Shown here: one piece after another, positions 8,296 to 16,673 of the stretch
How positions within the stretch are numbered: the stretch's first letter is position 1
How the letters are laid out: each line of letters starts with the position of its first letter
Assembly (NCBI GenBank): GCA_947630505.1
Contig: CANRHV010000003.1
Span: 17,533-81,532, forward strand
DNA length: 64,000 nt
Source of the DNA: an uncultured Monoglobus sp.
GTDB lineage: Bacteria > Bacillota > Clostridia > Monoglobales > Monoglobaceae
Direction: 5' to 3'
Position numbers and translations under genes: made by a program
Notes under the pieces: model-generated
Seen by the model: the letters and a program-made list of their open reading frames with translations, nothing else
Told to the model about the DNA's origin: nothing
Databases searched by the model: none

Positions 8296-10026
8296 ATGCA
8301 AAAAAAGCTTATGCTCGGAAACGAGGCTGTCGCCCGCGGACTTTGGGAGTGCGGAGTGACTGTGGCCTCGGCTTATCCGGGCACGCCGAGCACCGAAATA
8401 TCGGAGTTCGCCGCGAAATACGATGAGATATACGCCGAGTGGGCGCCGAACGAGAAAGTCGCCACAGAGGTTGCGCTGGGCGCGGCGGTCGGCGGAGCCA
8501 GATCGTTCTGCGCGATGAAGCACGTCGGTCTCAATGTGGCCGCCGACCCGCTTTTCACCGCGTCGTACACAGGAGTCAACGGCGGTATGGTTATTGCCGT
8601 CGCGGACGACCCGAGCATGCACTCGTCTCAGAACGAGCAGGACAGCCGCAACTACGCCAAGGCAGCGAAGATCCCAATGCTCGAACCGTCGGACAGCAGG
8701 GAGTGTAAGGAATTCGTCAAGCTCGCCTACGAGATCAGCGAGGAATACGACACCCCGGTGCTGTTCAGACTGTCCACCAGAGTGGCGCACTCCCAGAGCG
8801 TGACGCCTCTTGAGGACAGAGAGGTGCCCGAGCTTCGGGATTACGAAACCGATATTTCAAAATATGTTATGATGCCCTCGAGCGCTATCCGCCGCCACCC
8901 GATAGTAGAGGAGCGGACAAAGAAGCTTGCGGGGTACGCCGAAACATCCCCGCTCAACCGCGCGGAATACGGCGACACAAAAATCGGAATAATCACAAGC
9001 GGCATGTGCTATAACTATGTGCGCGAGGCGTTCGGAAACGACGTTTCGGTGCTGAAACTGGGCATGGCCTATCCCATGCCGACAAAGCTTATAAAAGAGT
9101 TCGCCGCCAAGGTGGATAAGCTGTACGTGGTTGAGGAACTCGACCCGTTCATCGAGGAGCACTGCCGCAATATCGGCCTTGAGCCGATAGGCAAAGAGCT
9201 GTTCCCCATGTGCTATGAGTTCTCGACAAGGCAGATAAAGGAGCTTATCAGCGGAACAAAGGGCGCCGCGTTTGACGAGCCCGACGAGGAGATCCCCGTC
9301 CGCCCGCCGGTGCTGTGTGCCGGCTGCCCCCACAGAGGTACGTTCTATATATTAAAGAAGCTGGGCGTCAATGTGTGCGGAGATATCGGCTGCTACACCT
9401 TGGGAGCTGCCGCGCCGCTTCAGTCGATACACTCGGTTGTCTGCATGGGCGCGTCGATCGGCATGGCGTTCGGCATGTCGCTGGCTAGAGGCAGGGACTA
9501 CGCCAAAAAGACGGTGGCCGTCCTGGGCGACTCGACGTTCATCCACAGCGGTATCACGGGCCTTATTGACATAGTTTACAACAAGGGCATAAACACCGTT
9601 ATGATACTTGACAACTCGATCACCGGAATGACGGGGCATCAGGACAACCCCACTACCGGCAAGACCCTGAAGGGCGAGATGACCAAGCAGGTCGATCTTG
9701 AGCATTTGGGCAGAGCGGTCGGTATCGACAGGATCGCGATAGTTGACCCGTTTGACCTAAAGGGCACCGAGAAGGTCATAAAAGAGGAACTGGAGGCCGA
9801 GGAACCGTCGCTGATAATAGTTCAAAGGCCGTGCGCGCTGCTTAAATCGGTGAAGTTCCCGGGCCCCATAGCAATAGACCAAGACAAGTGCAAAAAGTGC
9901 AGAATGTGCATGAAGCTGGGCTGCCCCGCCATTGTGGACAAGGGCGGCAGAATAGAGATAGACAAGACCCAGTGCGTGGGCTGCGGCTTGTGCCGCGGCG
10001 TGTGCGCTTTCGGCGCGATAGATTAG
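8296..10026 (+). CDS. iorA: Indolepyruvate ferredoxin oxidoreductase, alpha subunit
   Basis: A 576-aa subunit that oxidatively decarboxylates aryl-pyruvates to aryl-acetyl-CoA and reduces ferredoxin. The N-terminal pyrimidine-binding domain holds YPGTPSTEISEF. The thiamine pyrophosphate domain holds CAGCPHRGTFY and GDSTFIHSGITGL. The C-terminus carries two 4Fe-4S motifs, CKKCRMCMKLGCP and CVGCGLCRGVC. The length is close to the family's usual one. It follows paaK by 3 nt and precedes iorB by 10 nt, so it is one transcription unit. Substrate preference among phenyl-, indole- and hydroxyphenyl-pyruvate cannot be told from sequence. Confidence 0.96.
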   Translation: MQKKLMLGNEAVARGLWECGVTVASAYPGTPSTEISEFAAKYDEIYAEWAPNEKVATEVALGAAVGGARSFCAMKHVGLNVAADPLFTASYTGVNGGMVIAVADDPSMHSSQNEQDSRNYAKAAKIPMLEPSDSRECKEFVKLAYEISEEYDTPVLFRLSTRVAHSQSVTPLEDREVPELRDYETDISKYVMMPSSAIRRHPIVEERTKKLAGYAETSPLNRAEYGDTKIGIITSGMCYNYVREAFGNDVSVLKLGMAYPMPTKLIKEFAAKVDKLYVVEELDPFIEEHCRNIGLEPIGKELFPMCYEFSTRQIKELISGTKGAAFDEPDEEIPVRPPVLCAGCPHRGTFYILKKLGVNVCGDIGCYTLGAAAPLQSIHSVVCMGASIGMAFGMSLARGRDYAKKTVAVLGDSTFIHSGITGLIDIVYNKGINTVMILDNSITGMTGHQDNPTTGKTLKGEMTKQVDLEHLGRAVGIDRIAIVDPFDLKGTEKVIKEELEAEEPSLIIVQRPCALLKSVKFPGPIAIDQDKCKKCRMCMKLGCPAIVDKGGRIEIDKTQCVGCGLCRGVCAFGAID

Positions 10027-10036
10027 GAGGCGGATC

Positions 10037-10618
10037 ATGAACAACACAAATTGCAAATCAATTATGATCGTTGGAGTCGGCGGACAGGGCACTCTGCTCG
10101 CCAGCCGCATATTGGGAAATCTGCTTCTGGGCGAGGGTTTTGACGTCAAAGTCTCCGAGGTGCACGGCATGTCCCAAAGAGGCGGCAGCGTTGTGACCTA
10201 CGTGAAATACGGCAAGCGCGTGGCGTCGCCGATAATCGACAAGGGCGAGGCCGATCTGATACTGGCTTTTGAGGAGCTTGAAGCCTACAGGTATTTGCCG
10301 TATCTCAAAAAGGGCGGCACAATTATCTGCAACACCCAGAACATCGACCCGATGCCGGTCATAATCGGCGCGAAAAAATATCCCGAAAACATAATCGAAA
10401 AAATAAAGGCGAAGAACGCCGACATAGTTCCGGCGGACGCGGCGGAGCTGGCGATGACCGCGGGCAATATCAGATGCGCCAACGTTGCGCTCATAGGAGT
10501 GCTGTCAAAGCGCATGGATATCCCGGAGCAGGCGTGGGTAGACACGATAAAATCCACCGTTCCCCAAAAGGCGGTCGACGTGAACCTCAAAGCCTTCACC
10601 CTGGGCCGCGAGGCATAA
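10037..10618 (+). CDS. iorB: Indolepyruvate ferredoxin oxidoreductase, beta subunit
   Basis: A 193-aa gamma-domain type subunit. The N-terminal GVGGQGTLLASRILG loop and the EVHGMSQRGGSV motif are hallmarks of the family. It forms the heteromeric complex with IorA. A GGAGG site lies 10 nt before the ATG. After this gene the operon is interrupted by a GC-rich repeat before the ACT gene. Confidence 0.95.
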   Translation: MNNTNCKSIMIVGVGGQGTLLASRILGNLLLGEGFDVKVSEVHGMSQRGGSVVTYVKYGKRVASPIIDKGEADLILAFEELEAYRYLPYLKKGGTIICNTQNIDPMPVIIGAKKYPENIIEKIKAKNADIVPADAAELAMTAGNIRCANVALIGVLSKRMDIPEQAWVDTIKSTVPQKAVDVNLKAFTLGREA

Positions 10619-10623
10619 AAATA

Positions 10624-10787
10624 GGCTCGCCCCTTGGGGATAATCAGCAAGCTTGCTTGCGGGTTCAAAGCTATCTTTCAAAATTGCTTGCAATTTTGAC
10701 TAAGAGCAACCTTAATGCTGTCAGCGAAGCTGACTGAGAGGGGTTCCCTATTCGCTATTCACTAATCGCTAATCACTACGTTAGGAG
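10624..10787. repeat. Dispersed intergenic repeat, copy A
   Basis: It begins GGCTCGCCCCTTGGGGA, contains short inverted arms (AAAATTGCTTGCAATTTT and GTCAGCGAAGCTGAC), closes with TGAGAGGGG, and ends in a tail CTAATCACTACGTTAGGAGG. The tail supplies the ribosome binding site of the ACT gene. Related units are at 12742, 13792, 21404, 48940 and 54968. Confidence 0.75.
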
Positions 10788-10797
10788 GTAAAATATT

Positions 10798-11241
10798 ATG
10801 TATGTAAAACAAATTTCCGTGTTTATGGAAAACAGACCCGGCAGACTTGCCGCGATAACCAAAGTATTAAAGGACAACAATATTGACATCCGCGCGATCA
10901 ACATCGCGGACACGACCGATTTCGGCATACTGAGAATGATCGTCAACGACCCGGTAAAGGCCGAGCAGGTGCTCCGCGCCAATGATATGACCGCCAACGC
11001 CGCGGACGTTATCGCTATCTCGATCGACGACAACATCGGCGCTTTCAGCGATGTTATCACGCTCCTTAAAGACAAGGATATCAGCATTGACTATATCTAC
11101 TCGTTCATAGGCGAGAAGTCGAGCAAGGCGGTTATAATAATCAAGACAAACGACCTTGAAAACTCGATTGCGGCGCTCAAAGAGGGCGGCGTGAATGTTC
11201 TGTCGGCCAAGGATGTGAACGAGCTTAATTATGCTGAATAA
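10798..11241 (+). CDS. Tandem ACT-domain protein
   Basis: A 147-aa protein made of two ACT domains (about 1-70 and 71-147). The first starts VKQISVFMENRPGRLAAITKV with the usual P-G-R-L turn; the second is seen in VITLLKDKDISIDYIYSF. Small ACT-only proteins next to paaK/ior genes are common in Clostridia and are thought to bind amino acids and regulate. It has no DNA-binding or enzyme domain. Its end overlaps the next gene by 11 nt, which indicates coupled translation. The ligand is unknown; an aromatic amino acid would fit the context. Confidence 0.85.
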   Translation: MYVKQISVFMENRPGRLAAITKVLKDNNIDIRAINIADTTDFGILRMIVNDPVKAEQVLRANDMTANAADVIAISIDDNIGAFSDVITLLKDKDISIDYIYSFIGEKSSKAVIIIKTNDLENSIAALKEGGVNVLSAKDVNELNYAE

Positions 11242-12517
11242 CAACCGGGAATACGCGCGCTATCTCAAAGATAATTTCGGAATAAGCGACAAGGCACTGA
11301 GTATCTACGAATCCGCGTCGGAGCGACTGAAAGGCGTATTTGAAAAAATCGAGCAAACCGCAGAGATAAATCAGGCGAAGGTGCTCAAGGCGTTTCAAAA
11401 TAACCGCGTTTCGTACGCCCACTTCGGCGAGACCACGGGCTACGGCTATGACGATCTGGGCAGAGATGCCCTCGATAAGGTCTACGCCGAGATCTGCGGC
11501 GCCGAGGACGCTATGGTTCGGCACAATATCGTGTCGGGAACTCAGGCGATCTCGGCCTGCCTGTTCGCGGTGCTGCGTCCCGGCGACGTTATGGCGTCGG
11601 TGGCGGGCGCGCCCTACGACACGATGGAGGAAGTTATCGGGATACGCGAGGGCGATCATCCCGATCCCGGCTCGCTCAAGGATTTCGGCGTCGGTTACCG
11701 CCAAGTCGATCTGAAGGACGGCAGGCCGGACTATTCGGGCATTGAAAATCTGCTCAAAGCCGAGAAAATAAAAGCCGTGCTTATCCAGCGTTCAAGGGGC
11801 TACGACTGGCGCGACTCTCTCTCGGTTGCCGAGATAGGAAAGATCATAAAGCTGGTAAAAACGATCAGCCCCGAAACGCTCTGTGTGGTGGACAACTGCT
11901 ACGGAATATTCGTTGAGACAAAGGAGCCGACAGAGCTTGGAGCCGATCTGATTGTAGGCTCGCTGATAAAGAACGCGGGCGGCAGTCTGGCGCTTAGCGG
12001 CGGCTATGTCGCAGGAACAAAAGAGTGCGTGCGCAGGGTCGGATTCAGGCTGACCGCGCCCGGTCTCGGCAAGCATGTGGGCGCCAGCCTCGGCATGAAC
12101 CGCAATATGTACCAGGGCCTTTTTCAGGCGCCGCATATCGTGGCCGAGAGCATAAAGACAGCCGCGCTGTGCGCCGCGATGTTTGAGGAGCTGGGCTTTG
12201 AGGTCTGCCCGTCGAGCACGGCTGAGCGCAGCGACATAATCCAGGCGATAAAATTCGGCAGCGCCGAAAATGTGATAAAATTCTGCCAAGCGATACAAAA
12301 GGGCTCGCCGATAGACAGCTATGTGACGCCCGAGCCTTGGGATATGCCCGGCTATGACGATCCGGTCATAATGGCGGCGGGCGCCTTTGTGCAGGGAGCC
12401 TCGATCGAGCTCTCGGCTGACGCTCCGATCTGCGAGCCGTATACGGCCTACATGCAGGGCGGAGTTATATACGACAGCGCCAAGATCGCCATACTGCGCG
12501 CCGCCTCGGAGTTTTAG
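11231..12517 (+). CDS. PLP-dependent methionine gamma-lyase-like (aluminium resistance family) protein
   Basis: A 428-aa fold-type I PLP enzyme of the family annotated as methionine gamma-lyase-like or aluminium resistance protein. Family marks are HFGETTGYGYDDLGRD near the N-terminus, IVSGTQAISACLFAVLRPGD, VDNCYGIFVE and the likely PLP lysine in VGSLIKNAGGSLAL. The biochemical activity of this family is not well established; C-S lyase activity is assumed from the fold. It overlaps the ACT gene and is followed by the Cys-rich gene after 11 nt, so it probably belongs to the same operon. Confidence 0.85.
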   Translation: MLNNNREYARYLKDNFGISDKALSIYESASERLKGVFEKIEQTAEINQAKVLKAFQNNRVSYAHFGETTGYGYDDLGRDALDKVYAEICGAEDAMVRHNIVSGTQAISACLFAVLRPGDVMASVAGAPYDTMEEVIGIREGDHPDPGSLKDFGVGYRQVDLKDGRPDYSGIENLLKAEKIKAVLIQRSRGYDWRDSLSVAEIGKIIKLVKTISPETLCVVDNCYGIFVETKEPTELGADLIVGSLIKNAGGSLALSGGYVAGTKECVRRVGFRLTAPGLGKHVGASLGMNRNMYQGLFQAPHIVAESIKTAALCAAMFEELGFEVCPSSTAERSDIIQAIKFGSAENVIKFCQAIQKGSPIDSYVTPEPWDMPGYDDPVIMAAGAFVQGASIELSADAPICEPYTAYMQGGVIYDSAKIAILRAASEF

Positions 12518-12528
12518 GAGGTCCGAAC

Positions 12529-12735
12529 ATGGCAAAGCAATGCGTTTTATATGACAGACTGTGCAGCGGCTGCGGCGAGTGCGACTATTGCGACTTAAAT
12601 CCGCTCAAGCTGTGCGACAACTGCGGCAAGTGCCTTGAGACCGGCAAAGAATACAACGAGATCAAGATCGACAGCGTGATATTGTCCGATCATGATCATA
12701 ATCATGAGCATCATCACGACTGTGACTGCTGCTGA
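12529..12735 (+). CDS. Cys/His-rich small protein, likely metal-binding
   Basis: A 68-aa protein with 11 cysteines and a histidine cluster. The N-terminal part has CSGCGECDYCDLN and LCDNCGKC, a spacing that could hold two Zn or Fe-S sites. The C-terminus is HDHNHEHHHDCDCC, a typical soft-metal tail. TAGGAGG lies 8 nt before the ATG and the gene follows the PLP enzyme by 11 nt, so it is real and translated. I know similar short proteins in Clostridia only as hypothetical. A role as metal chaperone or Fe-S accessory for the operon's oxidoreductase is possible but unproven. Confidence 0.75.
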   Translation: MAKQCVLYDRLCSGCGECDYCDLNPLKLCDNCGKCLETGKEYNEIKIDSVILSDHDHNHEHHHDCDCC

Positions 12736-12741
12736 TTGTCT

Positions 12742-12802
12742 GCCTCGCCCCTTGGGGAGAGGTGGATTTCCGACAAAGGCGAAAAGACGGAGAGGGGTCT
12801 AC
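12742..12802. repeat. Dispersed intergenic repeat, copy B
   Basis: It reads CTCGCCCCTTGGGGAGAGG, then a GATTTCCGACAAAGGCGAAAAGACGG stretch, then AGAGGGGTCTACC. The ORF track extends the phosphodiesterase into it, but that N-terminus is repeat-encoded and not conserved. The same arm order appears inverted at 49009-49068. Confidence 0.75.
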
Positions 12803-12810
12803 CTAGCACC

Positions 12811-13467
12811 ATGAAAATTATTGTAATATCCGACACTCACGGCGTTTTGCGCCCGGAGGTCGAGTCCGCGATAAACAGCGCGGACGCGGTCATCCATGGC
12901 GGAGACTTCGCCACGGAAAAAAACTATAACGATATCAAGGCGGCTCTCAAACCGGGCGCGCCTTTCTTTGCCGTTCGAGGCAACAATGACCGCCGCTTGG
13001 ACGAACTTCCCGAAACGCTGGAGTTTACCTTGGGCGGCTTAAAATTTTTTCTGATCCACAACAAAAAAGACATGCCCGATAAAATCGACGCCGATATTGT
13101 TATATTCGGGCACACTCACAAATATTTTTGCGAGACCCGCGGCGGCAGGCTTTGGCTGAATCCCGGCAGCTGCGGCAGGCGCAGATTCAATCTTCCGGTC
13201 ACTTGGGCGGAGCTTACTGTAGAAAACGAAGAATATTCCGTGAAGTCTATCGACATTTCCGAAACAGCGCAAATCCTCAAAATGCCCAAAGACCCGAGCG
13301 CGGCGATCCGCGGGATCATCAAGCGTTTGGGCAAAGGCGAGAGCTCGTATAAAATAGCTAAAAAACTGGGCCTTGACCCCGATTTTACCGAGCAGGTGAT
13401 CCGCATGATCGCGACCCATCCGGGGATAGACGAGGACGGAATACTAAACAGGATCAACAAGGAGTGA
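12811..13467 (+). CDS. YfcE/MJ0936-type metallophosphodiesterase with C-terminal extension
   Basis: A 218-aa calcineurin-like phosphoesterase. Metal-binding motifs are in VISDTHG, IHGGD, RGNND and FGHTHKY, and NPGSCGRRR follows as in YfcE. The core ends near residue 155. About 60 extra residues (SAAIRGIIKRLGKGESSYKIAKKL onwards) look like two small helical repeats resembling a helix-turn-helix, which the usual YfcE lacks. The ORF track start at 12736 lies in a repeat; the ATG at 12811 begins the conserved strand, although no strong ribosome binding site is visible. The natural substrate is unknown. Confidence 0.85.
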   Translation: MKIIVISDTHGVLRPEVESAINSADAVIHGGDFATEKNYNDIKAALKPGAPFFAVRGNNDRRLDELPETLEFTLGGLKFFLIHNKKDMPDKIDADIVIFGHTHKYFCETRGGRLWLNPGSCGRRRFNLPVTWAELTVENEEYSVKSIDISETAQILKMPKDPSAAIRGIIKRLGKGESSYKIAKKLGLDPDFTEQVIRMIATHPGIDEDGILNRINKE

Positions 13468-13472
13468 GAAAA

Positions 13473-13781
13473 ATGTCCGCTGTTATCTCGGATGAGCTGA
13501 TATACGAGGTGCTTTCGGCCGTGGAGGAAATTCCCGAGGGAAAAGTCGCGTCCTACGGGCAGATCGCGCGTCTGATCGGCAGAGAGAAAAACGCGCGGCT
13601 CGTGGGCAAGATTTTAAGCATGTCGGAGCATTACGGCGACTACCCCTGCCACCGGGTGGTAAACAGCGCCGGGCGGCTTGCTCCGGGATTTTCGGAGCAG
13701 AGACAGCGGCTGCTTGACGAGGGCGTCGGCTTTACCCCGAGCGGCCGTGTCGATATGAAAAAACACAAATGGGACGCGTAA
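13473..13781 (+). CDS. MGMT-fold DNA-binding protein (alkyltransferase-like, active-site Cys present)
   Basis: A 102-aa protein equal to the C-terminal domain of O6-methylguanine-DNA methyltransferase. The helix-turn-helix and recognition region is PEGKVASYGQIARLIG, and the acceptor motif is PCHRVVNSAGRLAPG. Alkyltransferase-like proteins carry Trp in place of this Cys; here the Cys is kept, so direct dealkylation is possible. It lacks the N-terminal domain of Ada/Ogt. AAGGAG at 13459-13464 favours the ATG at 13473 over the GTG used in the ORF track. It overlaps the end of the phosphodiesterase region and is co-transcribed. Confidence 0.88.
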   Translation: MSAVISDELIYEVLSAVEEIPEGKVASYGQIARLIGREKNARLVGKILSMSEHYGDYPCHRVVNSAGRLAPGFSEQRQRLLDEGVGFTPSGRVDMKKHKWDA

Positions 13782-13791
13782 ACTGTGAAGG

Positions 13792-13841
13792 ACACCTCAT
13801 CCGACAGGCTGCGCCTGCCACCTTCCCCTCGAGGGGAAGGC
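13792..13841. repeat. Dispersed intergenic repeat, copy C (variant)
   Basis: A related GC-rich unit, CACCTCATCCGACAGGCTGCGCCTGCCACCTTCCCCTCGAGGGGAAGG, with internal arms CAGGC/GCCTG and CCCCTCGAGGGG. It has the same construction as the other units in a divergent form. Confidence 0.6.
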
Positions 13842-13844
13842 AAA

Positions 13845-13876
13845 TAAAAAAGCGGCGCGATGTGCGCCGCTTTTAA
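13845..13876. terminator. Bidirectional terminator between MGMT-like gene and kdgK
   Basis: The 8-bp stem AGCGGCGC/GCGCCGCT with loop GATGT has an A-run on the left and a T-run on the right, so it can serve both converging transcripts. Confidence 0.8.
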
Positions 13877-13889
13877 GTTTGCGATAAAA

Positions 13890-14921
13890 TTATCTCTGAA
13901 CACGGCCGCTGCCGTCGCCGCCTGCCAGGTTCTCAACATCCGCGCGGGTAACCAGATTGAAGTCGCCGGGGATAGTGTGCTTGAGAGCCGAAGCCGCAAC
14001 GCCGAACTCGAGAGCGTCCTTAAAGTTCTTGCCGTCAACGAAGCCGCAGATCGTGCCGCCCGCGAACGAGTCGCCGCCGCCTACGCGGTCAACGATGGGA
14101 GAAATTCTGTACTCTCTGGAGTGATAGAATTCCTTGGTGTCTCTTGAGTAGATGCAGGCCGACCAGCCGTTGTCGGAAGCCGAGTGGCTTACGCGCAGCG
14201 AGCTTATAACATACTCGAAGTTGAACTTGTCAACCATCTGCTTGAAGATATCCTCATAGCCGGCGAGTTCCAGGTCGCCGCTTGTAACGTCTGTGTTGCC
14301 GGGCTTGAAGCCGAGAACCTTCTCAGCGTCTTCCTCGTTGCCTATGCAAACGTCAACATACTGCATCAGGTTTGTCATGATCCTCTGAGCCTTCTCGCTC
14401 GACCACAGCTTTTTGCGGAAGTTGAGGTCAACCGAAACCTTAACGCCCTTAGCCTTAGCGGCCTTCAGAGCGGCCTCGGTCAGCTCGGCAGCCGCGTCGG
14501 AAACGGCGGGTGTGATTCCCGTGAAGTGGAACCAGTCGGCGCCCTCAAAGATCTTGTCGAAGTCAAAGTCAGCCTCTGTGGCTGTTGAGATCGAGGAATG
14601 AGCTCTGTCGTAAACAACGTTCGACGCTCTCATCGAAGCGCCTGTCTCGAGGTAGTAGATACCCAGTCTCTCGCCGCATCTCGCGATGTTGTCGGTCTTA
14701 ACGTTCATCTTGCGCAGAGCCGCAACGGCGCACTCGCCGATCGGATTGTCGGGAACAGCCGTAACGAACTCGGCGTCATGGCCGTAGTTAGCCAGCGATA
14801 CCGCAACGTTAGCCTCGCCGCCGCCGTAGTTTACGTCAAACTCGTCGGCCTGGATAAATTTCTCGTTGTTAGGTGTTGATAATCTGAGCATGATCTCGCC
14901 CATAGTAACAATTTTTGCCAT
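13890..14921 (-). CDS. kdgK: 2-dehydro-3-deoxygluconokinase (KDG kinase), PfkB family
   Basis: A 343-aa sugar kinase. The family N-terminus is IVTMGEIMLRLSTP, GGGEANVAVSLANYG follows, and the C-terminal PfkB signature with the catalytic Asp is DRVGGGDSFAGGTI. It phosphorylates 2-keto-3-deoxygluconate, made from pectin and other uronates, to KDPG. Its substrate partner enzyme, the KDPG aldolase, lies 46 nt upstream in the same operon, which supports KDG over other sugars. AAAGGAG precedes the ATG. The secreted pectate lyase in this window is a plausible source of substrate. Confidence 0.92.
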   Translation of the reverse strand: MAKIVTMGEIMLRLSTPNNEKFIQADEFDVNYGGGEANVAVSLANYGHDAEFVTAVPDNPIGECAVAALRKMNVKTDNIARCGERLGIYYLETGASMRASNVVYDRAHSSISTATEADFDFDKIFEGADWFHFTGITPAVSDAAAELTEAALKAAKAKGVKVSVDLNFRKKLWSSEKAQRIMTNLMQYVDVCIGNEEDAEKVLGFKPGNTDVTSGDLELAGYEDIFKQMVDKFNFEYVISSLRVSHSASDNGWSACIYSRDTKEFYHSREYRISPIVDRVGGGDSFAGGTICGFVDGKNFKDALEFGVAASALKHTIPGDFNLVTRADVENLAGGDGSGRVQR

Positions 14922-14967
14922 TGTAAAAAATTCTCCTTTTTTAAAATTTAAGTATTCGCGTCAATGA

Positions 14968-15615
14968 TTACAGAGCCGCGCGCGCAGCCTTGATGTTCTT
15001 GATGAACTCTTTGGCTGTCTTTGTGATGTCGGCATAATCGCCTGTCTTTGCGCCCTTTGTGAGAGCCGAGCCCGCGCCTACGGCAACGGCGCCCGCCTTG
15101 ATCCACTGGTCAACGTTGTTCACGTCAACGCCGCCTGTGGGCATCAGCTTGGCCTGGGGCAGAGGACCTCTAACGTCCTTGATGAAGTTGGGGCCCACGA
15201 TGTCGCCGGGGAATACTTTGCAGATATCAACGCCCGCTTCCATAGCGGTGAGGATCTCCGTGAAGGTCATTGTGCCGGGCATGTAGGGCACCGCATAGCG
15301 GTTACAGAGTTTGGCCGCCTCGGCGTTGAAGCCGGGGCTTACGATAAAGTTAGCGCCTGACAGAATAGCCTGTCTCGCTGTCTCGGAATCCAGAACCGTG
15401 CCGGCTCCCAGCAGCATCTCGCCGTTGGGGTACTTTGCGGCAAGAGCCTCGATAACCTTGTGCGCGCCCGGAACCGTGAATGTTAGCTCGATAGAGGGGC
15501 AGCCGCCCTCCAGGCATGCGTCGGAAATTCTGATAGCGTCCTCAGCGCTGCTCGCGCGAACAACCGCAACCAGACCCGCGTCTGTCATTTTTGTTAAAAC
15601 CTGTTGTTTATCCAT
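14968..15615 (-). CDS. eda: KDPG/KHG aldolase
   Basis: A 215-aa class I aldolase. The catalytic Glu is in GGCPSIELTFTVPGA, the motif LLGAGTVLDSE follows, and the Schiff-base Lys is in DICKVFPGD. PTGGVDVNN near the end binds phosphate. It splits 2-keto-3-deoxy-6-phosphogluconate into pyruvate and glyceraldehyde-3-phosphate. It is first in a two-gene operon with kdgK, with TAGGAGGAG before its ATG. Confidence 0.95.
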   Translation of the reverse strand: MDKQQVLTKMTDAGLVAVVRASSAEDAIRISDACLEGGCPSIELTFTVPGAHKVIEALAAKYPNGEMLLGAGTVLDSETARQAILSGANFIVSPGFNAEAAKLCNRYAVPYMPGTMTFTEILTAMEAGVDICKVFPGDIVGPNFIKDVRGPLPQAKLMPTGGVDVNNVDQWIKAGAVAVGAGSALTKGAKTGDYADITKTAKEFIKNIKAARAAL

Positions 15616-15780
15616 TTTTACTCCTCCTAATTAAATATTAAAAATAATTCTTTTGCGTATTTTTTATTTTTCATGTATATTATACCTCAAGTTTTTACAA
15701 TAAGCAAGCATTAATTTGAATATTTTTCACATTTTTGGAATGAATTTTCAAAGTTTTTTCAAACGCGGTAAGTTTGTGTA

Positions 15781-15809
15781 TTGTTTCGAGACAAAACCTG
15801 TGTTATAAT
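15781..15809 (+). promoter_or_regulatory. Sigma-A-like promoter of the TIGR04076 gene
   Basis: TTGTTT and TATAAT are separated by 17 nt, 54 nt before the ATG at 15863. Confidence 0.6.
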
Positions 15810-15862
15810 TAAAAACCGAAGAAAAATATTTTTGTCCGACATATGAAACGAGGTGCGAGATC

Positions 15863-16177
15863 ATGAAAAAATGCAGAATAACGGCTATAAGGCAGGCGAG
15901 ATACGACGATCTGATAGAGAAATACGAGAATCCGATCGAGCATCCCTGCGATATCCGCGAGGGGATGGTTTTTGTCGCGAACGGGCACAAGAGGCCCGAG
16001 GGGCTTTGCGAGAGCGCGTGGGAGAGCATGTCGCCCTTTGTGCTGACTTTGGCCTGCGGCGGCGGTGACTTTTTCGGCGGCTGGATGAAAAACAAAAAAT
16101 CCGCCATGATATCGTGCAATGACGGATTCCGCCCGGTCAGCTTTCTGATCGAGGCTCTCGACGAGGACGCCGATTAG
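15863..16177 (+). CDS. TIGR04076 family protein
   Basis: A 104-aa uncharacterised protein. It begins MKKCRITAIRQARYDDL and carries the HPCDIREGMVF and SAWESMSPFVLTLACGG stretches that I associate with the TIGR04076 family, plus a late Cys in ISCNDGFRPV. The three conserved cysteines suggest metal or redox chemistry, but no function is known. It is a single gene with its own promoter and a GAGGTG site. Its stop is one base from the stop of the convergent DUF3783 gene. Confidence 0.75.
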   Translation: MKKCRITAIRQARYDDLIEKYENPIEHPCDIREGMVFVANGHKRPEGLCESAWESMSPFVLTLACGGGDFFGGWMKNKKSAMISCNDGFRPVSFLIEALDEDAD

Positions 16178-16178
16178 A

Positions 16179-16571
16179 TTATTTGTTTCGCCCGGTTTTA
16201 AGGCCCGCTGCGATCATTTTCCGCTCGGCGGATATTTCGGAGATCAGACGGCCGAGGGTCCAGCTTGAATTGGTCTCGGTCAGCATCGCTTTGAGCCCGA
16301 TGCTCATTTTTCCCTTGCGCATAAAGTTCAGCACCGCGTCCAAATTTTTCGGATCCATGCCGCAGAGCAGCATAAATTCCTCGCCGAAGTTTTCATTTCC
16401 GCTCGGTTCGGGCTTGTTTTCGAATTTGTCGGGGTATGCGATGTATCCGACCGAGTCGCCCATGCGGCTTTGGTCGATTATTTTTATCCCGATCCCCATA
16501 AGGTTCAGGATAGGGCGCAGCTTGCTTATCTTGTCATTGCCGACGTTCATAAATATAATAACAGGCTTCAT
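16179..16571 (-). CDS. DUF3783 domain protein
   Basis: A 130-aa protein. The N-terminal 90 residues (PVIIFMNVGNDKISKLRPIL, then EEFMLLCGMDPKNLDAVLNFMRK) match the DUF3783 pattern known from Clostridia. The C-terminal tail LGRLISEISAERKMIAAG is helical. No catalytic residues are evident and the function is unknown. GGGAGAC lies before the ATG. Confidence 0.72.
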   Translation of the reverse strand: MKPVIIFMNVGNDKISKLRPILNLMGIGIKIIDQSRMGDSVGYIAYPDKFENKPEPSGNENFGEEFMLLCGMDPKNLDAVLNFMRKGKMSIGLKAMLTETNSSWTLGRLISEISAERKMIAAGLKTGRNK

Positions 16572-16673
16572 GTTTTTGTCTCCCGTAAATCGGATTAACG
16601 GCGCTGTCCGCCGCCTTTTTTATTTTACACCGATCTCGGGTTTATGTCAAGCGATCCGAAACAGGGCGCTCTC

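Noticed and set aside
7897-8790. 297-aa minus-strand ORF
   Set aside because: It spans the junction of paaK and iorA antisense, is His/Arg rich and resembles no family.
12736-12810. Longer N-terminus of the phosphodiesterase
   Set aside because: The 25 extra codons are encoded by the dispersed repeat and precede the conserved first strand.
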